Below are positions 12,655 to 25,318 of a stretch of 64,000 nt of DNA, one piece after another. The DNA comes from Harmothoe impar (lineage: Eukaryota; Annelida; Polychaeta; Phyllodocida; Polynoidae): positions 37,995,618-38,059,617 of the forward strand of contig OX381707.1 in NCBI GenBank assembly GCA_947462335.1, given 5' to 3'. The stretch's first letter is position 1, and each line of letters opens with the position of its first letter. Under the pieces are notes generated by a model. That model was not told the DNA's origin, did not search any database, and was given only the letters and a program-made list of their open reading frames with translations. A program made the translations under genes and the position numbers.

Positions 12655-12955
12655 GTGACGACCTCTCACCACCTCTCTCCCTCCTCTGATACAATGTGAA
12701 GACATCTCACCACCTCCTCCAGTCCTCTGATACAATGTGAAGACATCTCACCACCTCCTCCAGTCCTCTGATATAATGTGAAGACATCTCACCACCTCCT
12801 CCAGTCCTCTGATATAATGTGAAGACATCTCACCACCTCCTCTGGTCCTCTGATATAATGTGAAGACATCTCACCACCTCTCTCCCTCCTCTGATACACA
12901 ACGTGAAGACATCTCACCACCTCTCTCCCTCCTCTGATATAATGTGAAGACAACT
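12655..12955. repeat. 41 bp tandem repeat array
   Basis: About seven copies of a unit containing TCCTCTGATATAATGTGAAG and ACATCTCACCACCTCCTCCA, some shortened. Adjacent sequence at 12560-12650 holds older variants. Confidence 0.9.
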
Positions 12956-13190
12956 CACTGTGGATCTCGACCTCCTCCAGGACCTCCAGTCCCTTCCTCA
13001 CCACCTCCATTTGTTGCAAGCTCATCTATGCTGAAAAACTGGTTCGCCCTCCTCCTGGATCTTCAGTCTCCTCCCCACCATTAGACACCTCCAGCCCGTC
13101 CTCCATGGCAGTATCAGTTGCTTTTGCCATCCTCCAACCTCTTAGCCTTTCCTATTTAGTGAGAACTATAGTCCATGCCGGTAGGATTCC

Positions 13191-13668
13191 AGTGTAAAAT
13201 AGGAAAGAGTAAGGCCAACTTGAAGTGCAGTACAGTTCTGATTATATTTCCAACATCACACAGTATATATGCAATTACATCGAAGTACATGCAGCAGCCT
13301 CAGTGTGGCTGCTGCTGACCCTTGACCAATCAGCAGTACCCCTGCTACCCCCCTCCCCTCTGCCCAGAGCTGCTCATGAGCTCTCCCCCTGGTGGTCAGT
13401 GCATCATCCTGAGCATGCACAATTATAGGCATGCTCACTGACCACCATCACCAGCTCAGAATATACACATAGATCTATGTATACATGCCTCTTCCACCCC
13501 CTCCCTTGCACACACATCCACACACATGTATTTACCTTCCCCCCTAACTCTATACAGGAGGATCATATTCTACAGTAGGTAAACAGTAGAATCTACTGTA
13601 AATCTACAGTATATTCTATTGCACCTACAGTGGATTCTACTGTGTACCTACACTAACTATTTACAGTG
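13191..13668. mobile_element. TIR element copy B: 384 bp duplicate plus right terminus
   Basis: Positions 13191-13574 duplicate 8517-8900. The remainder contains a subterminal cluster of inverted TACAGTAGAATCTACTGTA-type motifs and ends CTATTTACAGTG, the inverted counterpart of the left end at 8445. It is non-coding. Confidence 0.75.
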
Positions 13669-14588
13669 TGGAGCGGGGGGGACCCCGCCCCCGGACCACT
13701 CACAAGTTCTCTGACCGTTGCTCTCATTGTGCACTCATCGTGTTCTTATTCAAGATGCAAGGAATGATTCCACCCTTTCTAGTCTGATGCAGTGATGGAG
13801 GGTTCTCGGTAGGTGGTGAGGGGTGAGGTGCGTCACAGAATGAGATAAGGATCATTCCCCAAGACAGAAACCCTCCTGGCAAGAACTAGGAGTGCACTCA
13901 TCTTTGTCTAAGGGTCGAACATCCCCTCAGACACCACTCACACCGGAAGGACAGGATCCACCTGGTGGCGTAATGGGGAATTACCGTCTGCTCCACTCTC
14001 CATGCACCGACGCAGCTGGTGGAGAGTGAAGTTTTATTCCGCCACGGTAATTTCCATTTTTAACTCGCGACTTCAAATGTCAAAGGTCAACATGAATCCA
14101 TACGTGCACGGGGCAAACAAATCCATTGAGAAGCTCTTGTTTTTGTCGATGACTCTTGATTTATCGGCAATTATAAGCGTTCGTGGAAAGGAGATATTCC
14201 ATTGGCCCTTCAACGGCCCCGGCAACGGCCGCATGCCATAGTACATTAAAGTGCTATGCTTTTTGACGTCATGATTATGATTAGTTTATCGAGCTAAACG
14301 TTACTCCCATCGTCGTCTGGTAGCCATACCACCTAACGTCAGTGGCACGGACTAGATCATGATGCATTTCTGGACCATTGCGATGAAAGCGGATGCATAA
14401 AATCATGAAGGGGCCCTTCAAGGGTTAACTTAAATTGGGGGAGGGGGGGAACTGGCAGTAAATGGAGGGGACAATTAATGTTATATGGCGTGGTAAATGA
14501 AGGGACAGCCGCTATTCCGCATTAGCTAGATGTCCTGTGGACAGCGCCATGTTGATTGGTACCAGTGTAACCAGTCTAACCTCCAGCA
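13669..14588. other. Mostly unannotated; fragment of the TTAA MITE family
   Basis: No gene seen. Positions about 14245-14430 resemble the TTAA-flanked MITE family (ATGATGC block, end CTTCAAGGGTTAAC) but are decayed. Confidence 0.4.
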
Positions 14589-15032
14589 ACCAGCTCAGCC
14601 AAATCTCGTGGCCGAGATTAGGGTACAAGCAGGGTGCAGGTATTGTGAATAGGTTGTACCTGGACACTCCTAATGTCACCTGTGTCCAGTATAGTGTAGT
14701 GGTTAGCACTGTGGACTCATGATGCAGAGTACCTGAGTTCAAATCACTTCCAGGCAATACCTGGTAATCAAATTCATAAGTATAGCAATTTTGGAAACAG
14801 AATACATTATTCACAATTCTAAAGAAAATTTAGAAATATGTATTTAAAGGACATAGTGTTATTTGGCCGGGTAGGGATTTGAACTTGGGCTCCCAGCATT
14901 ATGAGTCCACAGTGCTAACCACTACACTATACTGGACACAGGTGACATTAGGAGTGTCCAGGTACAACCTATTCACAATACCTGCACCCTGCCTGTACCC
15001 TAATCTCGGCCACGAGATTTGGCTGAGCTGGT
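14589..15032. mobile_element. Inverted pair of tRNA-like (SINE-like) repeats
   Basis: Arms 14589-14724 and 14897-15032 are inverted copies, about 136 bp each with only one or two mismatches, separated by about 170 bp. Each inner arm carries a tRNA-like block: an A-box-like TAGTGTAGTGG followed by a B-box-like AGTTCAAATC (near 14735 on plus and near 14876 on minus). No cloverleaf with a plausible anticodon stem forms, so I call this SINE-derived and not a tRNA gene. The arms could fold into a long hairpin. Confidence 0.65.
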
Positions 15033-17192
15033 CCTTGCAAAGCAAAGGGTTATGATTGTAACCAGTGTTCCAAAAGGTGGAGCCACTGTATCTCGCTAAT
15101 GCGGAATACAAGATCCGCGCAGAGGAACCAGTTTCCCAGATGTTTGACGAAGGTCAGCGGCCAGACACCGGATGGGATTTGATACTTCAAGGGATAGGAA
15201 CTGGATGTCAACCGGAAGATACATTTAAGTTATCGTATTAAAGGTGCTGGTGCACCTAAGTCGCTAGTGCTGCTCACATTGACACCCCCTCTTGTGGGTG
15301 ATTAAGGTACTAAGGTTATGATGGGTTACACAATGTTAGCTCAATGTCCAACCAGAAGATGAAAGATGTCTTCAATTATTCTGCTCAGCAGGGGTCACAG
15401 CAGGTGGTATCTGCCCCCAAAATTCATGTGAGCAGCTCAGACCTCCTGCTGTGAGGAGGTGTCATAAGGAGTGGGTGTGTCACATGTACAAAGAGATGGA
15501 CAAATTGCAATGTGTCTCTATTATGTAATGTTATGATTTAACACATATAGCCTACAAAACAGCCAAGATATGGTGGAGGGGACAGGAGACAACCCTGGAT
15601 GAAGGGGAAAGTCTGGACCAGACCTGGAGGAGTTTGGTTTCTTGATTATATAAAGCCAGCTAGTGGCCACGCCATTAGCAGCAGTAGGGACTGGGTGCAC
15701 CAGCCGCTTTAAACCAAACTGTCGATCGCCTTCAGCAGCCACTCCAAGCATACAAGCATGTATCACGATTCTCTATAAATAATAGGCCTAAACAGTTAAT
15801 AACTGTTAGCTCTGATGGTGTTGTGTTGTTTGAAAAGTCTGATATTTTCACTGAATGCATGCCTGTCGTTCCCAAATCCTTTCGAAGGAAGGCTCTGTAC
15901 TCTGGTAACAGCCACATGACCCTCAACTTGGGATTTTGCTGGGTTTGGACAACCCCTGCTGGTAGGTTGGAATCAGTGGACATGGACCAGAATGTATGAT
16001 GGTAGTTTTCCCATCACACTTTCTAGTTCCATTTCCCCTTCCTGATCTTCCTGTTCGCTGGTTCCAAGCTAGCCACAGGGAAAGAGAGTAGTGTTTACAT
16101 TCCAGGCTACTTTCCTACTCTTTGAATCATTCTGCATCAAACAACCATTACTAATTAGGAGAAACTGCAAAATATCAACCCTTCATTACTTTTCTCGGAA
16201 GCCCTAGACCTAAAGATGCTCTTCTGTATCCTGTTAGATATGGCTGTTTCCATGGCAACTGCTACTGTGTGACGTAGGTTGGTGATTCCCTATCGTGATG
16301 CGCGAGGGCGGTGTACGCAAAAACAACAAATGCCCCCAGTGTGCCAGTAAGACGACCGATAAGGCCACGCTTCCCTTACACAAACAAAAACACTATTTTC
16401 TCTAACTGCCCGCCAGAGGGGGTATCGTCCAGGAGAATCTCCAGGATGAGACGCTGATATCCCCGTATCTGCCATATCAACTCTCGGCGTTTATCGTCCA
16501 CGCAGACGCTGCGAGATGTGGCGCCAACACTGCGTCAGAAGCAACAGTTGAAGTATGAGAGTCGTCTGCTTACAGATATTCACAGAGACACACGTCTATT
16601 TACAAATAGGAACCTGCGGATCCTAGATCTCACTTTCATCAAAATATACCAATTTCGTGTTTTTTTCAATTAAGTGTTTTGTGTTTTCATATTGACTCAT
16701 GGTGACCATAGGAGATGGACGTACTACAGAAAAAAAGCTAATTACATGTAGATCCATTTGCTATCTCATTTTCTACACAATTATAGATCTATAAACTGTT
16801 GTGGTCAGAGCAGGTTTTTTTCCCCCATGATACCTCATACTTCTCCCAAATAGCGTGCAAGCTGCGGGAGGCCCCTGGACGGACCAGAAAAGAACAAACA
16901 TGTCTCAAAAGAAGAAAAAAGGGGTAAAGGTTGCACCATCTTGTTTCTTGTCTAACCCTTCAAACAAACAAAAGAAATACAGACATCCACGATCTTCCAG
17001 TCCCCAGGTGGTACATGTACCATACTCTTAAACGAAAGATAACAATGCCGCGCCTGCGCGAAGCGGCATGAGAATTATTAGTTAGAGTTTGGTACCACCT
17101 CATTTTGATAACTTGGATTACCGAAGATTTACAGCAAATAATAATTATTTTCTGCCGGCATTGGCAAAAAAGGCTGTTATAGACGGCCCCTG
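15033..17192. other. Non-coding stretch with a CG-rich patch
   Basis: No gene recognised. The patch at 16290-16560 is richer in CpG and contains GCCAGAGGGGGTA, resembling a CTCF core. The rest is AT-rich. Confidence 0.4.
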
Positions 17193-17866
17193 CACTGAAA
17201 ACCCAAAGGTGATCACTGGTGACGACTTTAGGGTGATCACTGTGCCGGTGTCGAGGGCGCTTATCCCCTCGTCACTAAGGTGATCATAAGTGATCACCAG
17301 GGGTGATCACTTATGATCATCTTTCTGGCCTGGAATTGTTCTGAGGATTACTGTGTTTTTCTGCATAATGAGATATTATTTTGAAATAATTTCATCATTC
17401 CCCCCTCCTCCCATCATCAAGCTGCATCTGAGAGCACATTTTATCCATCATCCCTTATCATAGACATAATAAGGTGTATGTGTGTATATGACTAATAACA
17501 GTCACTCCTCACACTTTTAGTTATGATTCCATAGACAAATGAGGTGTCTATGTTTACACATACCTATCCTTTTTTTAAATAATTATAGCACAATTTCTTT
17601 TTAATCACTTGAGTCTCTAATGTTCCATATGGTCTTGCTATCCACCACTTTATACTCAAGATCAGTATAGTTATTAATCAGTAGATCACCTGGAGTATGT
17701 GCCGTAAATTACATTGTTGTATAGTAGGGCCCCCCTAGTGGCAGAATTATGTACTCAAAATGATTACGTTAGGTTATCACAGTGATGATCTTAGGTCATC
17801 AACAAGGCATGATCACCCTAAGTCATCAGCACTGATCACCTGTCTAACAGACTTAGGTTTTCAGTG
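17193..17866. mobile_element. TIR element with GTGATCAC-rich arms
   Basis: Left end CACTGAAAACCCAAAGGTGA and inverted right end CACTGAAAACCTAAG. Both subterminal regions carry GACTTAGGGTGATCA-like and GTGATCAC motifs. The AT-rich centre has no transposase, so this is a non-autonomous DNA transposon of unknown family. Confidence 0.6.
17281..17319. other. Near-perfect 39 bp palindrome
   Basis: TGATCATAAGTGATCACC (17281-17298) and its exact inverse (17302-17319) are separated by 3 bases. It is nested in the TIR element above. Confidence 0.85.
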
Positions 17867-19822
17867 TGGGTACCAACATTTACCAGCGGCTCGGGCCAAA
17901 AAAGAAAGCCTGGAAACCCCCTTTTTGGGCAATCATATGAAGATGATATTTAATTGAAAAATATACGCAATCTGAAAGGCGTCGTGTTCACATTTTGGCT
18001 GGTCAACGTATACCTTTCTTTTTTTATCAGGGAAGAATTCTCTTATTAACTGTCACGGTTGTTATCAAACTATAGTCACATCGAGTCACCTCGTGTCATA
18101 ATGAAGGTACCGGTAAGTATATTACTCAGAAGATAACCTCTTCAAATGTCAGGCTGCTGAACCAAGATGTTTTGTCACTGCTAATGAGAGTCTTTTCTAA
18201 AACACACCCATTATATTTAAAGAAGAGTAAGCTGCAGTCACATCTTGTAGAGGTCCTGATTTATGGATCCTACCCCCTGGCTTATGTTCTTAACCCCCCC
18301 CCCCCCTGCCTCTGCTTAAATGGAAAAAAATATTTAAGAGATTAAAACCACACATTTTAAAGACCAAAACAGGATTGTAAGAGGCTTGTGTGCATTGGCC
18401 AATTAGCTGTTTCCCCTATGCCCTTGAGGCACAAGCACCCTCCCTCACCTATAGTTGGAGGGGATGGGATGAGGACGGGGTGTAGGGATCGATGGTCTGA
18501 CACACCTGAGAAGCTGACCGTGGGAGCTATGTTACCTCACCAGGGCCTCACCTGCCTTCCTGCCCCGCCCGAGGGCCACACCTGATAAGGGACCATGTTA
18601 AAGAGGGAAGGAGGGGTGGTTATATATTTGGTAGCTTGATTCAGAAAGTCCCGGGGTATAAAGTTATCATCTTCAGTACAGGCTACTGATACTTTATTCT
18701 TCTAATCCTGCCTCCACCCCTCCGTATATGTATTTCACCTGGACACAGTGTCGTATGGTTATCATTGGTGTGTGGAGCCAGGGTGTCAAGCAGTCGGGGG
18801 AGCAGTAACCGTGGAAGTCTCAGGCCATCTGCAAAGAGCTATGGAGAAGTCATATATACTATTTTGAGGGGTGCAATTTGCTTTATCAGAAATGCATCCG
18901 ACACCCGTTCCGACAGAGCAACAGACGACGGTTGACACTTGTCAAGGTATGGGGTGGACAATTTAATAAAAGAATATGGCCATGTGCCACCATTATAGGG
19001 TTTCTCTTGTGACAGGTAACATATTATAATTTTGCCTGGCCATTCTTGTGTCTAACAGTTCTTGGAGATCAAAATTGGCTGGAAAAATAGCCCAATCCTC
19101 AACCTATTTTGTCAAATACTCCTAGATATTGGGTAAGGTGGACTTGTGAAATATGAAGATGTATAACCCTAACGCGTACACAGCTTCAACAATTAGCTAT
19201 CAGAAATTATAAATAATAATTATGTCTCACTCCTTCCACCCTTATAACGTATCACTCTAAGTATAGCGAGGACTCGGAATTCTCCGTATGGGCGACCATG
19301 TTCGTTCTGTGCTCGCAAGTGACCAGACAGTCACACACCGGTACCCACACACCATAGCTTCCGGGGAACAGGCTGCAATACGAGAGCAGAACCAAGGTCT
19401 CGCGAGATTGCTGGTGTCAGTGTACAGAGGGTGGCCGCGGGAACAAGTCCGCACCAGTTAGAGAGCTATATTTCACTACCATGCAGCTCCTGCACAAAAT
19501 ATTAAGAACTTTATAAATGAATCCAATATTCCAGTAAAGAAAACATCATATATCCCTAACTAATACATGTGAATAGTGCACAACATATTATGACTTAGTT
19601 AACCCCACGTTACCTAAATCAACACGACAGCCTACGGTAATCATGTATAGAGGCATACATAGTAGTATGTAGTAGACTAATAATACCTAAGAATAATTGA
19701 CATTTTAAATAGATGCATACTTCAAAATGTGTGTGAGACTTGTTAATTAGTATTATTCCCCTTTGGCCTACGCATAATTGAATGAACATTTCTGAACACA
19801 GTACTTTAGGTAGCATTGGGGG
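17867..19822. other. Non-coding stretch with a promoter-like patch at 19.26-19.46 kb
   Basis: No gene recognised. The CpG-rich patch at 19260-19450 contains TCTCGCGAGA (19398-19407), a palindromic element known from TATA-less animal promoters. No associated coding exon could be identified. Confidence 0.35.
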
Positions 19823-19995
19823 TGCAGAGGGGTCCCCCCCTCAGGTCGCAAGGTCGTTTTTTTAGACCCTTTATCCTATAATCAATATTGTGCAAAAGTC
19901 GCCAGGTCGCTTAAATTATTGCCCCAGGTCGAAAAGTCGCCTGGAAAACGGCCGAAAACGGCCCAGGTCGCCAGGTCGCCGAAAACCCCTCTGCA
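19823..19995. mobile_element. Short TIR element with repeated CAGGTCGC motifs
   Basis: Inverted ends TGCAGAGGGGT (19823-19833) and ACCCCTCTGCA (19985-19995) enclose about 150 bp with six or so copies of AGGTCGCCAGGTCG-like sequence. Confidence 0.6.
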
Positions 19996-21179
19996 GTCAC
20001 AGCATTGGAAGCATTGGTGAGCCGATAGAACGGAAGTGTCTGTTCAGAAGTGGTCATCGAAAGTAGACATTATCCATACACCAACAAGCCACATACAGTT
20101 GAGTCAGTCTATTACATCATGGCTGTAGATAGTGTTACCTATAATTATAGCAGTACAACCATCAGCCAAACACTTGATCCCGCCCCAATCCTAAATTAAT
20201 TCTCACTTAGATAACCAAGACATTCTGCCTATAGGTATTGAACTACTAAAGGGAGTTCCCCTGTGCAAGTGTAGGCCTATTTCAGAAACCTAACCCCTTT
20301 TATTGTGAGCCCTTACCTCTCCCACCTCCCCCCATAGAACCCTCCTTGTATCTCTTCAAAAATATTGCCCCGAGGCCCACGAATTTTGTTGTTGCCATCT
20401 CAAGTTACTAGCGCGGGTTACTAAGACTTCCCGCCATTCGTGTGGCCCTACACTAACGTGGCCTAACAACAGTTGCCCGCGGATGTTTGTAAATGTCCGA
20501 CAGAACGCCTTGCTCTCGTGGGAAAACATGCCTGAGGACACCGGAACTTCCGCCTCCGCACCCGAGACGGCACAAGCCCCTATTATCGCTTGCTGCGAAA
20601 TGTCGTCTGCTTGGCCGCGACCATCGCGCCACCTGTCGGCAGCACGGGAGCACACACCGGAAGTATGGCAATCCTTTACTATAGGCCTACTTTCAAGACC
20701 CCCCACCCCCATATTTCCTTCCATGGAACTCAACGCCTGCAAACCAAATACCCAAGAAAACTACCCTTCCATACTCATGATACTGACTCCATTCACAGGT
20801 GTTCTGTTATGTTTGATTTCCTGGTGGAGCAATCCTCGAGTTGAAAAGGGAGCACGGACTGAAGTGTGTTCTCCCTTTATAGCCCCACCCTATTTTCTGC
20901 CGCGGGCGTTTTCATGGATATGAGGGTAATTAGGCGGAAGCAGCAAACACTAGCAGCTTTTAAAACAGTGTAACTCCCTTTGAGAAGGGCCTTGTGTCCG
21001 GCCGCCCTTCTTTCTCCCACGCACAGCACCTCGGGCAGGAGGGCCGCTGTGTTCTATTTGACACACTCTATCGAGTCCAATGTAATAGAAAAGCCTAGAA
21101 ACCCTTCAACATGGAGGCGAGAAACCATTCTCTGTTTTCTTTACTCATTAAACCGGTTCATGGTTTAAGTTACTGGCAG

Positions 21180-21180
<1 letters not shown>
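19996..21180. other. Non-coding stretch with CpG-rich patch
   Basis: Positions 20410-20690 and 20980-21050 are CpG-rich. The first patch includes ETS-like CCGGAAC and ACCGGAAGT. Open frames there overlap on both strands and have no recognisable domain. It may be a promoter or a degraded repeat. Confidence 0.35.

Positions 21181-21273
<93 letters not shown>
21181..21273. repeat. (AT)n microsatellite
   Basis: About 45 AT dinucleotides with one interruption. A TIR element (21274-21769) sits at its edge. Confidence 0.98.
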
Positions 21274-21769
21274 CAGTCAACTCTCACCTAATGGTCACCT
21301 CTCTATTTTGGTCACCTCGCCAATGTGGTCATTTTTTGAAAGAACCGTCAAGTTTTCTCTATATTTTGATATAGCAACCCTCTCCAATATGGTCACCTCT
21401 CTAATGTGGTCACCTCACACTGTGGTCACTGATTCCCCAGTCCCAAGGTCCATATTACTCTTTCTAATGTGGTCAACACATTATGTTTTGCCAACAAAAA
21501 CAATTATATCAGTGTGTTCATTGTCTGCAGAGTGTGTTTTCTAGAAGTTGTTATGTCTTTAGAAATGTCTGAAGCCAAATGAATAAAGGTAGTTTGATTA
21601 ATGACCTTCATTTTCACTCAATATGTACACATTTTATTTGCCATTCAAATGATAATTGAAAACCTCGGAGACATGCATGCATTTCTATACTCTGTTCAAT
21701 GTGGTCACTTCGCCAATGTGGTCACTTTAGCAAAGTCCCAAGGGTGACCACAATAGAGAGAGTTGACTG
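21274..21769. mobile_element. pogo/Tigger-like MITE inserted in (TA)n
   Basis: The ends are CAGTCAACTCTC at left and AGAGAGTTGACTG at right, with flanking TA at 21272-21273 and 21770-21771. Repeated TGGTCACCTC and CAATGTGGTCAC motifs lie in both subterminal regions. A 496 bp non-coding element; TA target and ends suggest Tc1/mariner (pogo) type. Confidence 0.75.
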
Positions 21770-21935
21770 TATATATATACCAGTATATATAATATATAAT
21801 ATATACCAGTCGGGTAACAGGTAGAACGCCCCTGTAAATAATCATTAATAAATTATTATTGTCGGCATTGACCCTACTTTCATAATTGGTTGACAAGCTC
21901 AAAGCCTTGATGCATTAATTAAACAATGAGAAAAT

Positions 21936-22140
21936 CAGAGGCGTAGGAATCAAATCTTCATGGGGGGGGGGGGCAAGCCAACCAGCTTTAAACATTGACT
22001 TTTAATTATGATGGCGCATATGTATACACGCTTGTATTGGAATTGTATAAAAACATAGTTTTGAGCCACCTTAAATTAGTTCTGATTGGGGACCCAGATA
22101 ACTCGGGCCCCACTTTTTCCTATGTGGGAGAGGTGCTATT
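21936..22140. repeat. Dispersed repeat, shared with 40463-40665
   Basis: Shares the order AGAGGCGTAGGA, CTTCAT followed by G run, GTATACACGCTTGTATT and AGTTCTGATTGGGG with 40463-40665 at moderate identity. Its class is unknown. Confidence 0.65.
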
Positions 22141-23355
22141 CGGTCATAGACGGCACCCGGTCATAGACAGCACCCGGTCATAGACGAAAACATTGGCCCA
22201 AGTTGGTGAGACACAACCAAAAAGGTAAAAAGTTGGGTTTTTTTTTTTTTTAATAAAAAATCCGGCTGGCCGGGCCTAGCTTGTCAGACCATGTTACCGG
22301 AAACCAACCGTTTGGCCTAACTATTCCACCAAAATCAAATCAAATTGCAGACAACCCGTGATAAATTCATCACCAGGCTCCTCCCAAATTATTTAGTGAA
22401 TTGTAGATTTTCAGCCTCGTCCTATGGGCCATGCTGATGTGCTATTCATAAACTCGGCTGATAATAGTTTTATCTTAAAATAGAATAAATTCTTGTCGTA
22501 TTTATCGATTCAATCTATGTGGTAGCCATGGTAATACTGGTCGTTATGCTATACATACGAACGGGTCAGTGTCCAGGGCTATTGTAGGGGAGGGGATTGA
22601 AATAGCTTTCACAGAACATAATACAAATTTAGCCTACCAGGTGTGTCAAAGTGAAAGGTATGTACTGTGATTTTTATTTTCATTCAGCCGTCATGTTTCT
22701 CAAACAGCTGTCGGTATCAATGGATGCTCTCTACGACATAGTTTCAATGGCAGTGATATGATTAAATGTTGTATGGATCTACCGCCGGGATCTACCGTCG
22801 TGATGAAGTGCCGGTTTCAAAAGACTGTCGGTCTTTTATAAGTGCCGGGGGTACAGGGCGCTATCTTGAAATGTCCCTTTATTACTAAAGTATGATCTTG
22901 TAAGCGCCCGTTTTGGTTTAACCCTCTCGCCGACAGATTTTCAGATATTTTTGCCAAAAATTGAAAAATATATAAATATAAAAGTTTTGGAAAGAGGTAC
23001 GTGTTACCATGGCTTCTCCTTGATTCTTGAACGTTCTTTCTGAACACAAATGGAATGTGGGATGTGACAGAGGTTGTCATGAGCTTTAATGTCATACCAA
23101 GCATGGGCTGGTTTGACTAGGACTTGTAAGCAAATATTTTCATCAATTTTAAGTAGTATCTATTTATTTAGCTCAGTACACGAATAATCATCGTTAGCTA
23201 ATACTCCCCCACCCCCCGAGGTGAGACTGGGGCCCTATCCCACGAAGCCGAGGGGTCGACTTTACTGGGACCGTTTTCTCTTGGGGCCGACTTCTCCAGA
23301 TTCCTACGAGCAGAACCTGGGTTAGTCTCAATCAGCCCTAGACGGAACGATCTTA
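22141..23355. other. Non-coding stretch
   Basis: AT-rich DNA with a short tandem GGTCATAGACGGCACCC repeat at 22143-22185 and poly-T runs. No gene seen. Confidence 0.4.
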
Positions 23356-23583
23356 GGGAGTGATAATTTTTTATCAACAGGGGGGGGGGGGGGGGTTGGT
23401 TTGGGGGGGGGGGGGACCCCTTGACCGGGGGGGGGGGGTGTAAAAAATTTGGACCCCTCTTGGGGGGGGGGGTCAAAAAAATTTAACCTGTTTTGGGCCA
23501 AAAAGCCCGCGCGTTACTATGCTTCAAAGGGCCCGCGCGCGCGCCGATTTCCGACCCTTAGGGGGGGGGGGGGGGGGTAAAAA
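23356..23583. mobile_element. Truncated poly-G MITE, PIF/Harbinger-like
   Basis: Starts TTA-GGGAGTGATAATTTTTTA and follows, in inverse orientation, the element at 39959-40276 through its poly-G runs and the AAAGGGCCCGCGCGCGCG block. It breaks off near 23583, so the other terminus is missing. Confidence 0.7.
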
Positions 23584-24996
23584 CCTAGAACCTGGGTGGG
23601 AGTCCAGCGTGCATGCCACGAAGTGAGAGGAGGGTGGTGTCGAGTCCACTGTCGCCCTCTGGTGAATAAAGACTGCAGCTTGAATAGTGCAGATGGAAGT
23701 CGCCGAATTTTCTTTTCTTTCTCTAAATGGAAGTGTTTTTTTTAAATAATCATACAGCAATGATTACAGATACTCCCGATAATAAGCTTTCTATCGAATA
23801 ACCACATTTACTTCAGATCAGAGTCGTCACTGCTTCCGAAGAACCAGACTGCTCAGAGGCCGCAAGGCACTGTCCTGTCATCTAGTGGAGAAAATCTAAG
23901 CTACTCTCTTTTCTTAATCTCGATAGGCCCTGCCACAGATTCCATTCCCAGCTCTACATGTCCTGGACCCGGGATATTGTACATATGAATGATTTCTTGG
24001 GATCCTCCATTTGACCCTATCGTAAGTATAGATCACCATGATAAAATACACATTTGCTGATTCATGGAAATTGTAGGAAAAGCATATACTATGCATTATA
24101 GTATGACTATACGTGAAGCCAATGTACATGTCATGCCGTCAATACGTCAACATTTTTGTCACATATATCTATTATACAACGACTTCTTAGGTATAGGCGG
24201 GTGGCTGGACTTGACCTTGAAGGCAGCTATGTAATGCCCAGCCAGGTGTCCGGTCAGGTGTTCTGTGTGGATAATGAGCTTTCATATTAAGGCCCTGGTG
24301 ATGTAACCAGGATTTAGTCAGACTAAGTTATGGCGCGAAACTTTTCACTTTCAGGGGGGCTTTAGCTGAGCCGGATATGCACCTGTTCGCTTTTTTCTAA
24401 GATGTCATCTGCCTTCAAAATCCATTCCCTGACTACGATGGGTAACTTGTCATCGTATAGCACATTCTGCATAGAAATGATGTTACCGAGTATATAATAT
24501 ATATCATAAACAATTGATCAATACTTGTGTTCTAGTGGTGGTCATTCGTATCCATGCAGTTGTTTTTATTTCACCCTCTAACTCTGCAAATCCCTTTTAT
24601 TCAGAATGGAGGTATGGGAATAGGGGAGGGGCGTTTGCCAAGTACATGTAGTAGAATTAAGTTGCTTTCTATTATCATGCTATCCGGGCATGCTGTACAT
24701 ACATCTTTGTACATCTTTTATGAATAAAGTAATGCTTCACTCATTGGGGCAATTCCCAGCTTTGCAGTCTCATTTCAGCTATTAAAATGCAGGGATGGAT
24801 GATTTTTGTCTTTATTTCAACTTGTAATTGATCTACGCATTAAAAGTGTGACTTATGTAATGACCGATCCTCTAGGATACTACATGCAATACATTAGTAT
24901 AGATTACAGTCATCCAATGTGACATCACGTATAATCAAGAAGAACTTTTGATTCTTAATAAATAAAACATTATGAATGTACAATATACAATTAAAG

Positions 24997-24998
<2 letters not shown>
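23584..24998. other. Non-coding stretch
   Basis: AT-rich DNA. TTCACCAGAGGGCGAC on the minus strand (23651-23666) is a close match to a CTCF core motif. No gene seen. Confidence 0.4.

Positions 24999-25029
<31 letters not shown>
24999..25029. repeat. (AT)n microsatellite, left flank of element 1
   Basis: About 15 AT units ending exactly at the left LTR. It continues beyond the right LTR at 34292, so element 1 inserted into this microsatellite. The duplicated target is probably ATAT but cannot be told apart from the repeat itself. Confidence 0.95.
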
Positions 25030-25032
<3 letters not shown>

Positions 25033-25305
25033 AAGGAAATTAAGGGCATCGGATAGAGAACACGACAGCTGACCATGTAGGGTATTCCAAGCGATCCTTT
25101 ATTGTAGGTAACATAAACTCAACTGACACAACTGCGGCGGTGCCGCTCTTTATATAGCCCCCACCCACCCCAGCGTCCATACGCTCGTCCGGAAAAGGGT
25201 CGGGGCGGTTCCGTACGACTTGTCCTCGTACGAACCCGCCCCGCCCGAGAGTGTAGCGACAGGGGAGGCCTCGCGTGACCGTCCTCCCCTCTCCCGCCCG
25301 CTACA
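25030..25305 (-). repeat. Element 1 3' LTR
   Basis: 276 bp, apparently identical to 34016-34291. On the minus strand it begins TGTAGCGGGC and ends CCTTACA. It contains TATATAAA (25149-25156), the initiator TCAGTT with its A at 25124 and the poly(A) signal AATAAA (25098-25103). Confidence 0.97.
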
Positions 25306-25318
25306 CTCTCCCCACCCT
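25306..25318 (-). promoter_or_regulatory. Element 1 polypurine tract
   Basis: On the minus strand AGGGTGGGGAGAG abuts the 3' LTR. This is the expected RNase H-resistant primer for plus-strand synthesis in LTR retrotransposons. Confidence 0.85.

Noticed and set aside
14690..14755. tRNA gene
   Set aside because: A- and B-box-like blocks are present but no proper anticodon stem forms; SINE-derived instead.
20483..20923. 146 aa frame in a CpG-rich patch
   Set aside because: Overlapping frames on both strands, no recognisable domain, likely chance from GC content.
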